Source: Ceratodon purpureus
Lineage: Eukaryota; Streptophyta; Bryopsida; Pseudoditrichales; Ditrichaceae
Length of the DNA: 64,000 bases
Assembly: GCA_014871385.1 (NCBI GenBank)
Contig: CM026424.1
Coordinates: 4,033,131 to 4,097,130, forward strand
Direction of reading: 5' to 3'
Shown here: piece by piece, positions 33,901 through 44,006 of the stretch
Layout of the letters: the number at the start of each line of letters is the position of its first letter
Position numbering within the stretch: the first letter of the stretch is position 1
The notes under the pieces: model-generated
The model's input: the letters and a program-made list of their open reading frames with translations, nothing else
What the model was told of the DNA's origin: nothing
Database searches by the model: none
Made by a program: the position numbers and the translations under genes

Positions 33901-34206
33901 TTTTTAAGCTCCACCTTGGCACTCAGGCCTTGAACTACCTCGCGGTGGCTTATTGCTGAGTACTTGGGTGGGGTCTACAGCATTTTGACAGCGCCACGTA
34001 CCTCGTTCTACCGTATTTTGTACGCTCATCCGGGAATTCGGGCCCTAAACTACCTCACGGTGGCTTATTGCTGAATACTTGGGTGGGCCACAAAGTATAG
34101 TTACAATACCATAATCAACCACGGAGGAAAATTGTAAAATCAATTGGGGGAAGTTTTGAGGAGTTGGTGTGTTTTTTTACACATAAAACTTTACCAGTAC
34201 ACCACG

Positions 34207-36588
34207 ATGGAGGGAAACCCAGATCCGGCGGAGGAAAGGCCACTCACCAAGGCCGAAAAGAAAAAAATCAGAGATCGTGAACGGAAGCGTGGTGGTAAGA
34301 AGATGAAGAAGCGGCTTCATGTGCTGAACAACCCGACAAAGTTGGCATTTAGAGGTTGGCAAGATGAGCCGGAACCGTGGAAATATTCCACATGCGAGGA
34401 ATTCATTGAGTGGTGCCACATCACAAAAATATTTCCACATGATCGGCACAGAAAACACAGGATCTCAGACAAGGCTAACCTCTATTATTGCTTGAATGCG
34501 GAGTTTGTTGAACGTTCTATACAAGTTTACCAGCATCTATACAAGCAACGATGTGTTGAACGGAATGAAGTACCATTGTTCATTTGCAGAATGGTGTATG
34601 CTGAGGTGGTGCTTCACAAAGTGGTGGATTGGTCCACCATCAAATCCACGCCGAGTGTTAGGGCGCCGACAGAGCGTGACATTCCCAAACAAAGGAAATA
34701 CGCAGATGGTGGCCTGGGGAAAAAAATGAAGGAAAAAACACAAGTGCGGGAGCCTGATACAGCAGAGTCTGAACCAGATTCTGATTCCGATGGTCGTCGT
34801 GGAGAAAGAGTGCTACGTAGAATTGCAGCACCAGCAAATATGGCTGTAGAGCCTCCAATGAACCATCCAGCGGACGTCATAGAACCTCACGACGATGCGA
34901 ACACCATCTTCGTGGAAAACGATCCAAATACGGCAGCTAATTTGGACGTGGTCGGAACTGAACCTACGATGGTTCTTGGCATGCCGGTTCTAGTTAGAAA
35001 TGACCAGTCTAACCAGACCGAGGAGGTCGGGGAGTTGCAATTACAGGTTATAGAAAAGGATGGCTTCATTGCAGAGTTACAAGAGACCATCCGAAAACTA
35101 CGATTGGAATCAGCAGCAAAAGATGCAGTAATATCAGATTTGCGCAATCAATTGCAAGAACGAGAAAGACCTTAGTCTTCTCAAGCCAATGATATACCTG
35201 TAGTTCAAGATCCAATGTTGGTGGATGAATCTTACATCAACAACACGGTTGATGTTGCGACGGCCGGTGTGTTGGAGAATATTTCCACTCCAGCAAAACG
35301 ACGACGAGTTGGAGTGATATTGCCTCCACCAGCCCCATACCCGCGACCCTATGTGGACATCGATGGACCATTAAGTCAAGATTCCTTGTCATTTCCACCC
35401 AATGCTCTAACGGGAGAAGTGGAGACATTGAAGAGAGCCAATAATGATTTGCGGCTCCTTGTTTCTAAGTTTGCTAAAGCATACTACGAGTGGAAAGTGG
35501 CAACCATTCTCAGCGTTGATCGCGGTCGCCAAATTGCATTAGAGTTCAAGAAGATCGACGAATCGTACTTGCAACACAACAGACGAAGGAATTTTGGCCT
35601 CACTTCATGGACTAACGCAGATGATATGTATCCAGATAACATGCCAAAGCAAGAATCGAATTTTGAACTCATAGATTGGGCCCAGTTGAATTTCGATGTG
35701 AAGAACGCAACTTCGTGCCATGATCTTCAAATGAAGGAAGGAGTTAATAGCAGAAAGCTTTGGCCAAATCCTCAACCGTGGGTGATGGATGGTTCAAAAG
35801 AATGTAGTGTGTGTATAAATACATTTGGTCCTGAGGGTGGATGGGCAGTTGGATCATGTACCCACATGTTCCATCCAATGTGTTTAATTAACATTTTTTT
35901 GGTAAGGAGATTTTGCCCGGTGTGCAAATCCCCGTTCCATGAACGCTTGTACGAGGTTTTTGGACTCACTCCATACATGCCACCAAGCCATGAGAGAAAT
36001 CCCGAAAACACACCAGGTGAACAGTACCGCAACATGTGGGGGGAAGATTTGATTTGGAGTTGGCGGGCCCAGACTCACTCGGTCTTCAAGAGCAATGTAA
36101 GTGACAAGTTGGGGTGGGAGGATGACCCCAATCAGATTGTGACGGTGGCAAAGAAGATAATTGGATCAAAGAAAGAGGACCAAGGGAAACGAAATTTCTT
36201 CTATCAGACTTTGAATGGATACTGGGATCCGAAGCATAGGAAGTTCCAACTTGATAATCACCCAAAAGGCCTCATATGGAACAAGGACGGGGAATTGGTT
36301 ACAGACCTCGAAGGTCAATTCATGTCTTTGACCGCCCGAGATGCAGTCCAAATGTCTCTTTCGGAGTGGAAGTTAATTTTCAAACATGAGGCTGTTGACT
36401 TTCTTCTGGAGGAACACTCTCCACAGACATTGCGTACATTGAGAGAATTGAGGAACTCGCAAATTCTGCGTTCTCTCAGTGAAAGTGATGGCCCATTCCG
36501 GCGGACACGGACGAGAGCCAGGCGCAGCTTGACGCTGGACGGTGGAGCGGGACCAAGTGGCACAGCGGGAGTAGATGCAGATGAATAG
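34207..36588 (+). pseudogene. hAT accessory ORF: coiled-coil/RING-H2 protein, split by one in-frame TAG
   Basis: ATG 34207 opens a frame that reaches TAG at 35173-35175 (codon 323). It then continues in the same frame without any other stop to TAG 36586-36588, about 793 codons in all. The N-terminus is Lys/Arg-rich (KAEKKKIRDRERKRGGKKMKK). A folded region follows (FRGWQDEPEPWKYSTCEEF, ISDKANLYYCLNAEFVERS), then an acidic linker, then a coiled coil at 285-320. After the stop come a second coiled region and a complete RING-H2 finger with the spacing C-X2-C-X14-C-X-H-X2-H-X2-C-X10-C-X2-C (codons 533-573, ending FCPVCKSPF). RING-H2 domains normally bind E2 enzymes in ubiquitin ligases; an E3 role here is inference. 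It could be a captured host gene or a genuine second transposon gene. The single stop suggests a recent nonsense mutation, readthrough or an assembly error. Confidence 0.75.
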
Positions 36589-36845
36589 GAATAGTTACAA
36601 CTTAGTACTAAGTGACTAGTTTTCATATACTACAGTTTTTGTAATGTTTTGGTTTGAATTGGTAATGAAATGCTTTTACTTTCATAAATGTATACAACAT
36701 TGCAAAGTCCATGTATTTTGGCTCACGAGTATTTGAATTTACACATTTGTCATTGCGCTTAGCCCCAATATATTATTCTAATGAAAATGTTAGGTTTTTT
36801 TGCATTGTCAAAAATTTACTATCTACAAAATGGGCTGCACGAGAA

Positions 36846-37040
36846 ACCCGCTCGCGCCCCCCCTGAACCCGCTCGCGCCCATTCCCCCTGAACCCGCTCG
36901 CGCCCCCCCTTGAACCCGCTCGCGCCCCCCCTGAACCCGCTCGCGCCCCCCCCCCTGAACCCGCTCGCGCCCCCCCCCTGAACCCGCTCGCGCCCCCCTG
37001 AACCCGCTCGCGCCCCCCCCTGTACCCGCTCTCGCCCCCT
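36846..37040. repeat. Right subterminal array of ACCCGCTCGCGCCCCCC units
   Basis: About nine units of TGAACCCGCTCGCGCCCCCC of 18-27 bp, in inverse orientation to the left array at 28679. It ends about 230 bp from the right terminus. Confidence 0.85.
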
Positions 37041-37268
37041 ACACATGCTGGCACCCCTTTTGCATATGTGGAATTCCCCGTCATCGTTCGTTGTCCATGT
37101 CATCAATATGTTTCCCCTATAGGTAAGTTGTAAAAAAAAAAACTAACTTAGTAATTTTCCTCCTCCCCTCAATGTCCGATTATGTCCGGGGACCGACCGG
37201 TCCGTCCGTCCGTCCGTCCGTCTATGTCCGGAAATTTTGCCCATGTCCGTCCGAATAGACAACCCTGG

Positions 37269-37276
37269 TCCTTAGG
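37269..37276. repeat. 8-bp target-site duplication, right copy (GTCCTTAG)
   Basis: Identical to 28437-28444 and directly adjacent to the right hAT terminus. Confidence 0.95.
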
Positions 37277-37648
37277 ATATTCATGAAGGTATTAATTCCT
37301 TCGCAAAATTGTAATCGTAATTTCCCTTTGCTGAGTTCTAGCATTTTCTAAGAGACCTTTTCTATTTTTCTATCATTGAATTCTATATCACTCTTTTGAT
37401 ATTCTACTGTCAGTTCACTGTAATAGCACATGACTGGTATACTGACTTTTAATTGATACATGCATGAAACTCACATAGATATGGCGCGAAATTGAGACAC
37501 ATTATGCATGACCATTATCTTCTTTACAAAGTTATAAAGCATAAGAGTAGCAAAGATCCGTCTCTATTAACATAGCCTAAGTAATGTTACTTCTCTAGTA
37601 GGTCAGAGTATATATGTGTAACTACAAAACCACAACTGAAGAGATTGA

Positions 37649-38089
37649 CTACTCATCGTTATCGCTGTCAGAGTCACTCAAGAGGATGAGAGAGAGCCCA
37701 GGGCCGGGAATTGCGCTAGTGCCATTCATCACACTCTCAACGCTAATTGCGGAGCTACTATCCTCAGATTCGCCTCCATCTTCACTCGGGCAGCAAATAG
37801 TCCTTGCGCAATCCGCAGCGTGTTTCTCCATCCACCTCTGAACCCAAGGGGGAAATTCATCATCGAAGCTGTCCACTTCAAAGTAAAGTGACCTCCCATG
37901 TCCCTGTACGCACATTACCTTCAGTGTATCTCCGTGGTCATTAATTCGGGCTGGGCTTACTCCATTTGAATCATGTGCTATCTTGGGTTCGGAGTGGAGA
38001 TTATCGATCGGAGTGGCAAGGCAGGAGCAAGCACCCCCTACCAAGCAGGACTTGCAAGGCATTGAAGAGGCCGTAGGAGAACTTGCCAT
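37649..38089 (-). CDS. Orphan protein A1, 146 aa, CX2CX5CXC and acidic tail
   Basis: The coding exon runs from ATG 38089 to the stop at 37649. The ATG is directly preceded by TTTTGCGTAG, a good intron acceptor. A TATA box sits at 38851-38859 and a donor-like GTAAGA at about 38794, so the transcript probably has a short 5' UTR exon and a 700-bp intron. The protein starts with a Cys motif (CKSCLVGGACSC) that may bind zinc. It continues with VMCVQGHGRSLYFEVDSFDD and PPWVQRWMEKHAADC, and ends in an acidic run (SDSDSDNDE). A paralogue, A2, lies at 41468-41932 with the same Cys spacing. No known family was recognised. It starts about 370 bp beyond the hAT right end. Confidence 0.6.
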   Translation of the reverse strand: MASSPTASSMPCKSCLVGGACSCLATPIDNLHSEPKIAHDSNGVSPARINDHGDTLKVMCVQGHGRSLYFEVDSFDDEFPPWVQRWMEKHAADCARTICCPSEDGGESEDSSSAISVESVMNGTSAIPGPGLSLILLSDSDSDNDE

Positions 38090-38850
38090 CTACGCAAAAA
38101 AAATAACTTGTAGTTAGTCTTGATTTAGAGTACATTATAATCTTGATTCCTATATTACAGTTATTGCATGTCAAACATTCTAAATAATTGGAAAAGGAAA
38201 AGGACCTATCTTGTCATTTATAAAGAAGCTGTGTTCTAATGAGGTAAAAACGGTACAATTTGTACCTTATAGAATGAAGCAGCTCACGGTAAACAAATGT
38301 GTTATAGGATGAAGCAGCTCTCGGTAAACAAATGTGTTATGGATGAAGCAGCTCTCGGTAAACAAATTTGTGCTTCCTACAATGAACACCAGCATAGAAG
38401 AGTTGGTAATTAAACTTTCAGCCGAGAATATAATAGCAAGCCGACAATTCATTTGGACATAAAGTGAGCTCAGTCACAAGCCATAGCTTAACAACAGTTG
38501 GTTTGCATGAGGCAAAAACTAACTCCTTCAGCCCAGAGAAAAGGTCAACCTTCCCGACAATATGAATAAGAGGCAACAAAATTGAAAACAACAATCCATC
38601 ATACCACAAGCAGAGCAAACAATAAGCTCAAGGTGCAATGTATTAATAACCATTAAACCCCACAAACAACTAAGAGTGCTGGTGAACTTGTCTAATGTAC
38701 GTACCACACAATGAGCATAGCACACCGGAAGCATGACAAATAGAACAGTAGCATAAGAGCAGCAAACAAGTTAGCAAAAGTCAAAAGGATCTTACAAAGA
38801 AACTGAAGAGGTGCAGAGGCCCACGAAGAGAAGATGTGGAAAGTATGTGA

Positions 38851-38859
38851 CTTATATAG
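38851..38859 (-). promoter_or_regulatory. TATA box of gene A1
   Basis: CTATATAAG in the minus-strand reading, followed within about 60 bases by a donor-like GTAAGA. The upstream side is rich in GGCGGC, as is the A2 promoter. Confidence 0.6.
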
Positions 38860-39030
38860 AAGTCGGAGGCGGCGCCAGGCGGGAGGCGGCGCAATATCAA
38901 AGGAGGCGGCACGAAATCCAAGGTGGCGGCGCGGAATTAGGCTTTCTACCCTAATCGAGCCGCGGATAACCAAGCAACGTGGCGGCCAAGGTCAAGACAA
39001 GATATCATGGCGGCCAGGGTTTTGGAAAAT

Positions 39031-39200
39031 GGGCCGGGTTCCCCTCATTACGGACCCTTCCCATACCCGGCTGTCGGATTTTGGCGCACCAATCGTTGCC
39101 CTCCCCCGGCGCGGTACCCTGGCAGATGCACATCCGCGAAATCATCAGTCGGATCCGACACTACGTTTTGGGTTCCAAGAAAAACCATGGGTGGCTCCCT
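39031..39200. repeat. Dispersed repeat R, copy 1
   Basis: A 170-bp segment aligning collinearly with 57574-57741. Shared landmarks are GGGCCGGGTTCCCCTCATTA, ACCCGGCTGTCGGATTTT, GGTACCCTGG, AAATCATCAGTCGGATCCGA, CACTACGTTTTGGGT and CCATGGGTGGC. It contains one near-perfect copy of the 14-bp palindrome (39147-39160). The 39201-39831 stretch to its right is AT-rich and without features. Confidence 0.8.
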
Positions 39201-39831
39201 TGATGAACCCCGGTGGGTTTGCTAACGAGCCCAAACCACCACAGAAATCCGAGAGATGGTTTCTGCGATACGCGAATGTCGCCGGGGTCGGGCCAGATGG
39301 TGCTCGGAAAATGTTAAGTCCATGACGCGTCGCAAACGGCGATAGGCGAGTTATAAACGGGGTTTTGAGAATATGCATAAGACATGATGTTTAGCTATTT
39401 ATAGAATTTAATTGTTGAAATAAAAAGCAATGATATGCAATTATCTATATTAGTACTCTTATTGTATTCAGTACCAGGAAATAGAACCATAAGAAATAAC
39501 TTGAAATTGTATACTCACTATGGATAGAACGTAAATATTATATGAAGTAAAACAATAAATATAAAAAATGATATACAAATGAAGCAGTCAATAATTATTT
39601 TTGAAAAATGAAAGCAAGGACGATTGTAATAGATGCTATTTCTACCTTTCATAATTCATATTGCTATTTCTACCTTCTATAGTTATTGTCAGATTTCATA
39701 TTAATACAATCTATTACTAAGTGTGTATTTTGTACAATTTTAAAATCAGAGGATTCAAAATAATATGAAGTGGATTACGGATTTTTTTAAGTTCAAAAAA
39801 TAAATTAGAAATGCCTCTTTTTCATAAAATT

Positions 39832-40864
39832 TCAAAGGTCCAAGTGCTCTAGTTTTGGACGCTTTGGTGGTTGATCTTCAATATCAGGTTCTCTTGTCCG
39901 CTTCCGTATTGGAACCGAGTCAAATCGTTTTTTCCATATTGATCCAGTTTGTCCACATCCAACTCGGTCCAGCCATATCCCTTCATTATCTGCTTTCCAT
40001 GCGCAATCTATACAGTCGATAGGCATTGAAACGTGGTTCACTAGAGGAGGTTTCCATATTTTAACATCTCTACGATATGCCATACTCCCCAGGTCTTTAA
40101 ATTTGCATATCCAAGGCGAACTGAGTAAACGCTCGTCGGTGCGTGGATTTAAGGATATGTAAAAAAAATCGTTCGGAAATGTGTGCTCGAAGTCGTCCAG
40201 GAATTTTCACAGTATCCATTGGGGCATCCTTAACTCCAAATGTAAGCAGTAATTCATCATCGAGATCATTGAAAATAGACACTCTATACTCCTTCAGAAA
40301 TTCGTGGTGGTCCTCGTCCTCCTTCCATTGCTTAAAAAGCTTGTACTGATGTCTCCCGCTAAAAGGATGGAACTGAGAAACATACAGACCATCTCGTTCA
40401 ATATTCCATCGGCACAAATATGTATCAGGGCTGGGACCTTGTTCACAGATTGGACAATGGTCATCGTTGAAATTTGCATCTTGGTGCCGCATAAGACGAG
40501 CATGTGGATGCTCCCAGATGCACATGTGATCTATCTCATACTTTATGGCACAATTCCATTCGCGGATTTCGTATTCAAAATCGCAAAACAAATTATCTTC
40601 AAAATCGAGAAGACCGCGGCCAACTTCGACAGATGCATGAGCTTTGATTTGATCAAAGACGACATTTTGCTTTATTGGCACACCACGATCATATTGCTTT
40701 TCGAAGCAATCTAGCCATACCTTCTTCGGAATATTATTTGTAATTTCAACTGGTGACAATACATTCTGTATAATTTCCTCATCAAATGATTGTACTTGTC
40801 GGAAAGGTGTCAGAATTAAGACATAGAATAGTGGAAAAACGCATTTAAGTTTATGATCTGCCAT
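39832..40864 (-). pseudogene. Orphan gene B, about 343 aa, with one frameshift in a T8 run
   Basis: ATG 40864 opens a 255-codon frame. At 40163-40170 the coding strand has eight T (CGATTTTTTTTACAT). Counting seven T would carry the reading into the frame FFYISLNPRTDERLLSSPW..MAYRRDVKIWKPP, which stays open to 39832. The product would be a Trp/Asp-rich protein with CDFEYEIREWNCAIKYEIDH, a Cys pair in DDHCPICEQGPSPDTYLC, RWNIERDGLYVSQFHPFSG and a basic end (PIRKRTREPDIEDQPPKRPK). No family was recognised. The break may be a real decay mutation or a sequencing homopolymer error. The first 25 residues are hydrophobic but not a clear signal peptide. Confidence 0.55.
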
Positions 40865-41467
40865 GCTATTAAGTAAATGTGAATTCTAATTGAAGATTAG
40901 GAAATTCAAAATTACGAGGACAGAACTTTTTTGTTTCAAATGTTGACAAAAAGAGTTGTGCATTAATTCCATCCTTCCATATCACTCATGATGCCTTATC
41001 AGTAAGAGATATACCCTTTGAATATAGAGAACGGTTTAGCATAATAGTTATTTAATTCAACTTCCTTCTTCATATCACTTTGGAAGCCATTTCAGTAACA
41101 GTTATACCCTTTGAATATAGAGAACGGTTAAAATAGCAGTTATTTAATTCAGAGATTACCAGTACTTATCCCGCACACTTCCCGAACACTTGCAGTTAAT
41201 GCTCATATTTAAAAACTTATAATTTAAATGTATGCGACAATACTAATGAAATCTGAGGAATAAAATGAATCGGAAAATGGACAGAATCATTCTGAAATGA
41301 ATAGGGCAAGCAAATAATATTTTTTTTAGCCGATATATGTACTTTAATAAAATTACAAAAATTTACAAAATGGAATGCTAATATAAGCGTCAGTAGCGGT
41401 ACAAGAAATGTACACAAGGAAGAAAATATACTATGCCGAAATTTCACGTAGATCTAAGGAAATACAT
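40865..41467. other. Intergenic between gene B and A2
   Basis: AT-rich. It contains two copies of an approximately 60-bp direct repeat around TTTGAATATAGAGAACGGTT (41015-41063 and 41108-41153). No gene was seen. Confidence 0.5.
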
Positions 41468-41932
41468 CTAGTCATCCGAGTCACTGTCATCGTCGCTAAG
41501 AACGATGACATAGGACTCCGGACCATCCACCGTCGCTTCGGTATCCTCCTCTGCGGCGTACTCTAGGAAATCAGAGTCTTCGCCTTCTGGAACATACCCG
41601 TCATCCTCCGGGCAGTACTCATTTCCGTCGCCGCCTGCAGCAACCGCATCCATCCACTTTTGCACCCACTAGGGGATGCCATCATCGGAACTCTTCACTT
41701 CGAAGCAAATGGAGCGCCCATGACCTTCCACACACATTAACCGCATCGTCTCTTTGGGCTGGGTTGGAGATGCACCTTGCAAGGCTTGGTGCTCGATGTC
41801 AGGCAGTGGAGTGACTCCTTCTGGATTTCGGGAATCAGGGACTAGACTGCTCCGGGATGTTGGACAGGTGCATGGTCCGAGCCCAATGCATGTCGTGCAA
41901 ACCATTGGAACTCTAGAAGAAAGATTCGCCAT
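41468..41932 (-). pseudogene. Orphan protein A2, paralogue of A1, one in-frame TAG
   Basis: ATG 41932 (preceded by TGTGAGCAG, an acceptor) runs to TAG at 41671-41669. The same frame then continues to 41468, giving about 154 codons. Alignment with A1 is clear: CTTCIGLGPCTC with CKSCLVGGACSC, LMCVEGHGRSICFEVKSSDD with VMCVQGHGRSLYFEVDSFDD, WVQKWMDAVAA with WVQRWMEKHAA, and an acidic SDDDSDSDD end. The TAG falls between Pro and Trp of the PPW motif. The TATA box at 42861 and the probable 0.9-kb 5' UTR intron repeat the A1 layout, so the two loci duplicated with their promoters. Confidence 0.6.
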
Positions 41933-42860
41933 CTGCTCACATGAAATATAAAGACGTTAATACGATTCATCGTAATGTCAGGCATACATGCATCGACCTT
42001 TTATCTTGTACGATTGGGCCCTTCCTTGGCAAGCCAAGTCAGATGTTTATGCTTGTAATAGCTCTTTAATTACGACAGTATGCCAAGAAGCATAACACTT
42101 AGCTTGGTGACCTCTTTCTGCGGTTGGATGAATGTGAAGAGTTCCGAGCCGCGAGCAACCAAGAACTAACGAGCCTAGAAAAACCAATACTCCCAGGGAA
42201 ACATGAAACCAACATTTCGTTACCCCCAATCAGATTGCAGAGTTCTGAGGCAATGATATTATTAAATTTGTATGACCCATCATCAAACTGTTTACAGTTT
42301 AGTGCGCAAAATAGCAAACAACCTGCCACACTCCCCAAAGCCGAACCATTCGACGACTCATCTGAACAGTTCGAAGGCGCTAGCCACCAGGAACAAACCC
42401 GCCCAAAAAAACCAACACTCATGGGAAAACATTACATTACATCGGATGTGCAAAGCAGACTTCGCTGATGGCTGCTAGACCAAACATGACAATAGAGCCA
42501 TACAGCCGAGGCAGAGATGGTCTATGTAAGTGACCTTTAGTTTACAGTTAGAGTGCACATCGACGTGCCCATTTGACCACCTAAACCCCATGGTACCAAG
42601 GTGTATGCAACGGAGCAAACAACCCGCCAAACTCTCCAAGTCCGAACCCATGGACGCATGCGTCCCCCTAATTCGGCGCTAGGCTTAATAAAACAGACAC
42701 TAAATTGGCTCAATTAGCACAAAGCAAAGAAACACATGGTGACGTCAATAGAATCATACCGACTGCGATCCAAAGACGAACCTTAAGAGATCAGAGAGAT
42801 GATAAAGAAACGCACCTTAAGAGATCGAAAAGAAGATGATGAACAGTGCATTTCAACTTG

Positions 42861-42870
42861 GTTTATATAG
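42861..42870 (-). promoter_or_regulatory. TATA box of A2
   Basis: CTATATAAAC on the minus strand, about 930 bases upstream of the A2 ATG. GGCGGC repeats follow upstream. Confidence 0.55.
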
Positions 42871-42933
42871 GCCTCTTGGTGGCCAGAAAAGGCGGCTTTG
42901 GCGGCTAGGTCAGTGAGAACCATGGAGCCAAGG

Positions 42934-42937
42934 ATAT

Positions 42938-42970
<33 letters not shown>
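42934..42970. repeat. (GGC)n trinucleotide repeat
   Basis: About ten consecutive GGC units, with further interrupted GGCGGC to 43010, upstream of the A2 TATA box. Confidence 0.9.
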
Positions 42971-42971
<1 letters not shown>

Positions 42972-43074
42972 ACCTTTAGGTCAGGGCATGCGCTAGCGGC
43001 GGCAACGGCAGCGGCAGCTAAGTCCGCGGCTGTGGAGACCCCGGCGGTGTTGGCGATAGGCCAAACCAACCTCT

Positions 43075-43095
43075 AAAATCCGACAGACGGATTTT
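43075..43095. promoter_or_regulatory. Inverted CTGTCGGATTTT-type motif between A2 and the 158-aa ORF
   Basis: AAAATCCG, five bases, then CGGATTTT: an inverted pair of the CGGATTTT core found in repeat R. It lies between divergent genes, like the palindrome at 23279. Confidence 0.5.
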
Positions 43096-43160
43096 GCCAA
43101 CAACTTGAGCCACCGGGGTCGATTGTTATGGTGAGTGTGATTGTGAGGGGGTGTTGGTGA

Positions 43161-43460
43161 GGCCGAGGCTGAGGGTGATGGTCAGGGTCAGAGCTGAGTA
43201 TCAAGGTGAAGGTGAGGGTTTGGACCGAAGATTATGGTGAGGGTGTGGGTGAGGTGAGGCCGAGGCTGTGCGAGATGGTCAAGATCAGAGCCGAGGATCA
43301 AGGTGAAGGTGAGGGTTAGGGCCGAAGATAATGGTGAGACTGTGGGTGAGGTGAGGCCGAGGCAGAGGGTGATGGTCAAGTCAGAGCCAAGAATCAAGCT
43401 AAGGGTGAGGGTGAGGGCCGAAGATTATGGTGAGGGTGTGGGTGAGGCGAGGGTGAGGTG
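43161..43460. repeat. 97-bp tandem repeat, about three copies
   Basis: GGCCGAGGC recurs at 43161, 43258 and 43355, a 97-bp period. The units are made of GGTGAGGGT/GATGGTCA-like blocks, highly purine-skewed on the plus strand. Confidence 0.88.
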
Positions 43461-43529
43461 AGGGTGAGGGTGACGCTCAGCGCCGAGGATCAGAGTGCGG
43501 GTCTGGAAGAGGGTAAAGGCTGAGGGTCG

Positions 43530-44006
43530 ATGGCATTGTCACGGCGCTCCGAGCTCCGTCGTGTAGAGCTCATTCGAAGATTTAAGCGCCAGATCGCCAA
43601 AGCCTCTTTGTACCTAGCTTCAGTAGATATTTCAACAGAAAAGTCAGGTTTAAAGCTTTCCCGAGAAGATGTCTACGATTGTGAGGACGTAATGGTTGAC
43701 CTAGAGGTCCAAAGACTTGAGTCTATTCTTGTGCAGCACGAGCGCGCCGAGCTTCGAATGGCGATGGCAGATCTTTCAAAGACAGTAGATATCTCTAATG
43801 GCGCAGAAGAGTATATGAGTATGATGGAGGAGGTCTTTGAGATTCTAATTTTACCTGGTTGTGTTCCTCCACGAGATATATTTGAGGGTGTTACTAGGCT
43901 CAGGCTCATCCCTGATGAGGAAGTATGTAATTGTCGCAAATCAGAGGCAATCCAGAAGGAGTATTTTGACATTAGTCTCGGTGCTTGGGTAGTGCAGTTG
44001 TTTTAA
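43530..44006 (+). CDS. Orphan ORF, 158 aa
   Basis: ATG 43530, directly downstream of the purine-rich repeat. The sequence has even composition and looks coding: basic N-terminus (RRSELRRVELIRRFKRQIAK), a helical middle (LEVQRLESILVQHERAELRM, MSMMEEVFEILILPGCVPP), then FEGVTRLRLIPDEEVCNC. No known domain. It is divergent from A2, with the inverted CGGATTTT pair between them. Confidence 0.45.
   Translation: MALSRRSELRRVELIRRFKRQIAKASLYLASVDISTEKSGLKLSREDVYDCEDVMVDLEVQRLESILVQHERAELRMAMADLSKTVDISNGAEEYMSMMEEVFEILILPGCVPPRDIFEGVTRLRLIPDEEVCNCRKSEAIQKEYFDISLGAWVVQLF

Larger units (their letters stand above)
28445..37268. mobile_element. Complete 8.8-kb hAT transposon
   Basis: The left terminus is CAGGGTTGTTCATGGGAC and the right terminus, reverse-complemented, CAGGGTTGTCTATTCGGAC. 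The outer nine bases are identical and GGACGGAC/GTCCGTCC repeats lie just inside both ends. An exact 8-bp duplication (GTCCTTAG) flanks it, the size produced by hAT transposases. Inside are a minus-strand hAT transposase (29233-32331), a four-copy 211-bp tandem repeat, a plus-strand two-part RING-H2 ORF (34207-36588) and three blocks of a GGGGGCGCGAGCG motif. Matching target duplications point to a fairly recent single insertion. Confidence 0.93.

Noticed and set aside
43188..43397. 69-aa Thr/Leu-rich minus frame
   Set aside because: Product of the 97-bp minisatellite; no independent support.
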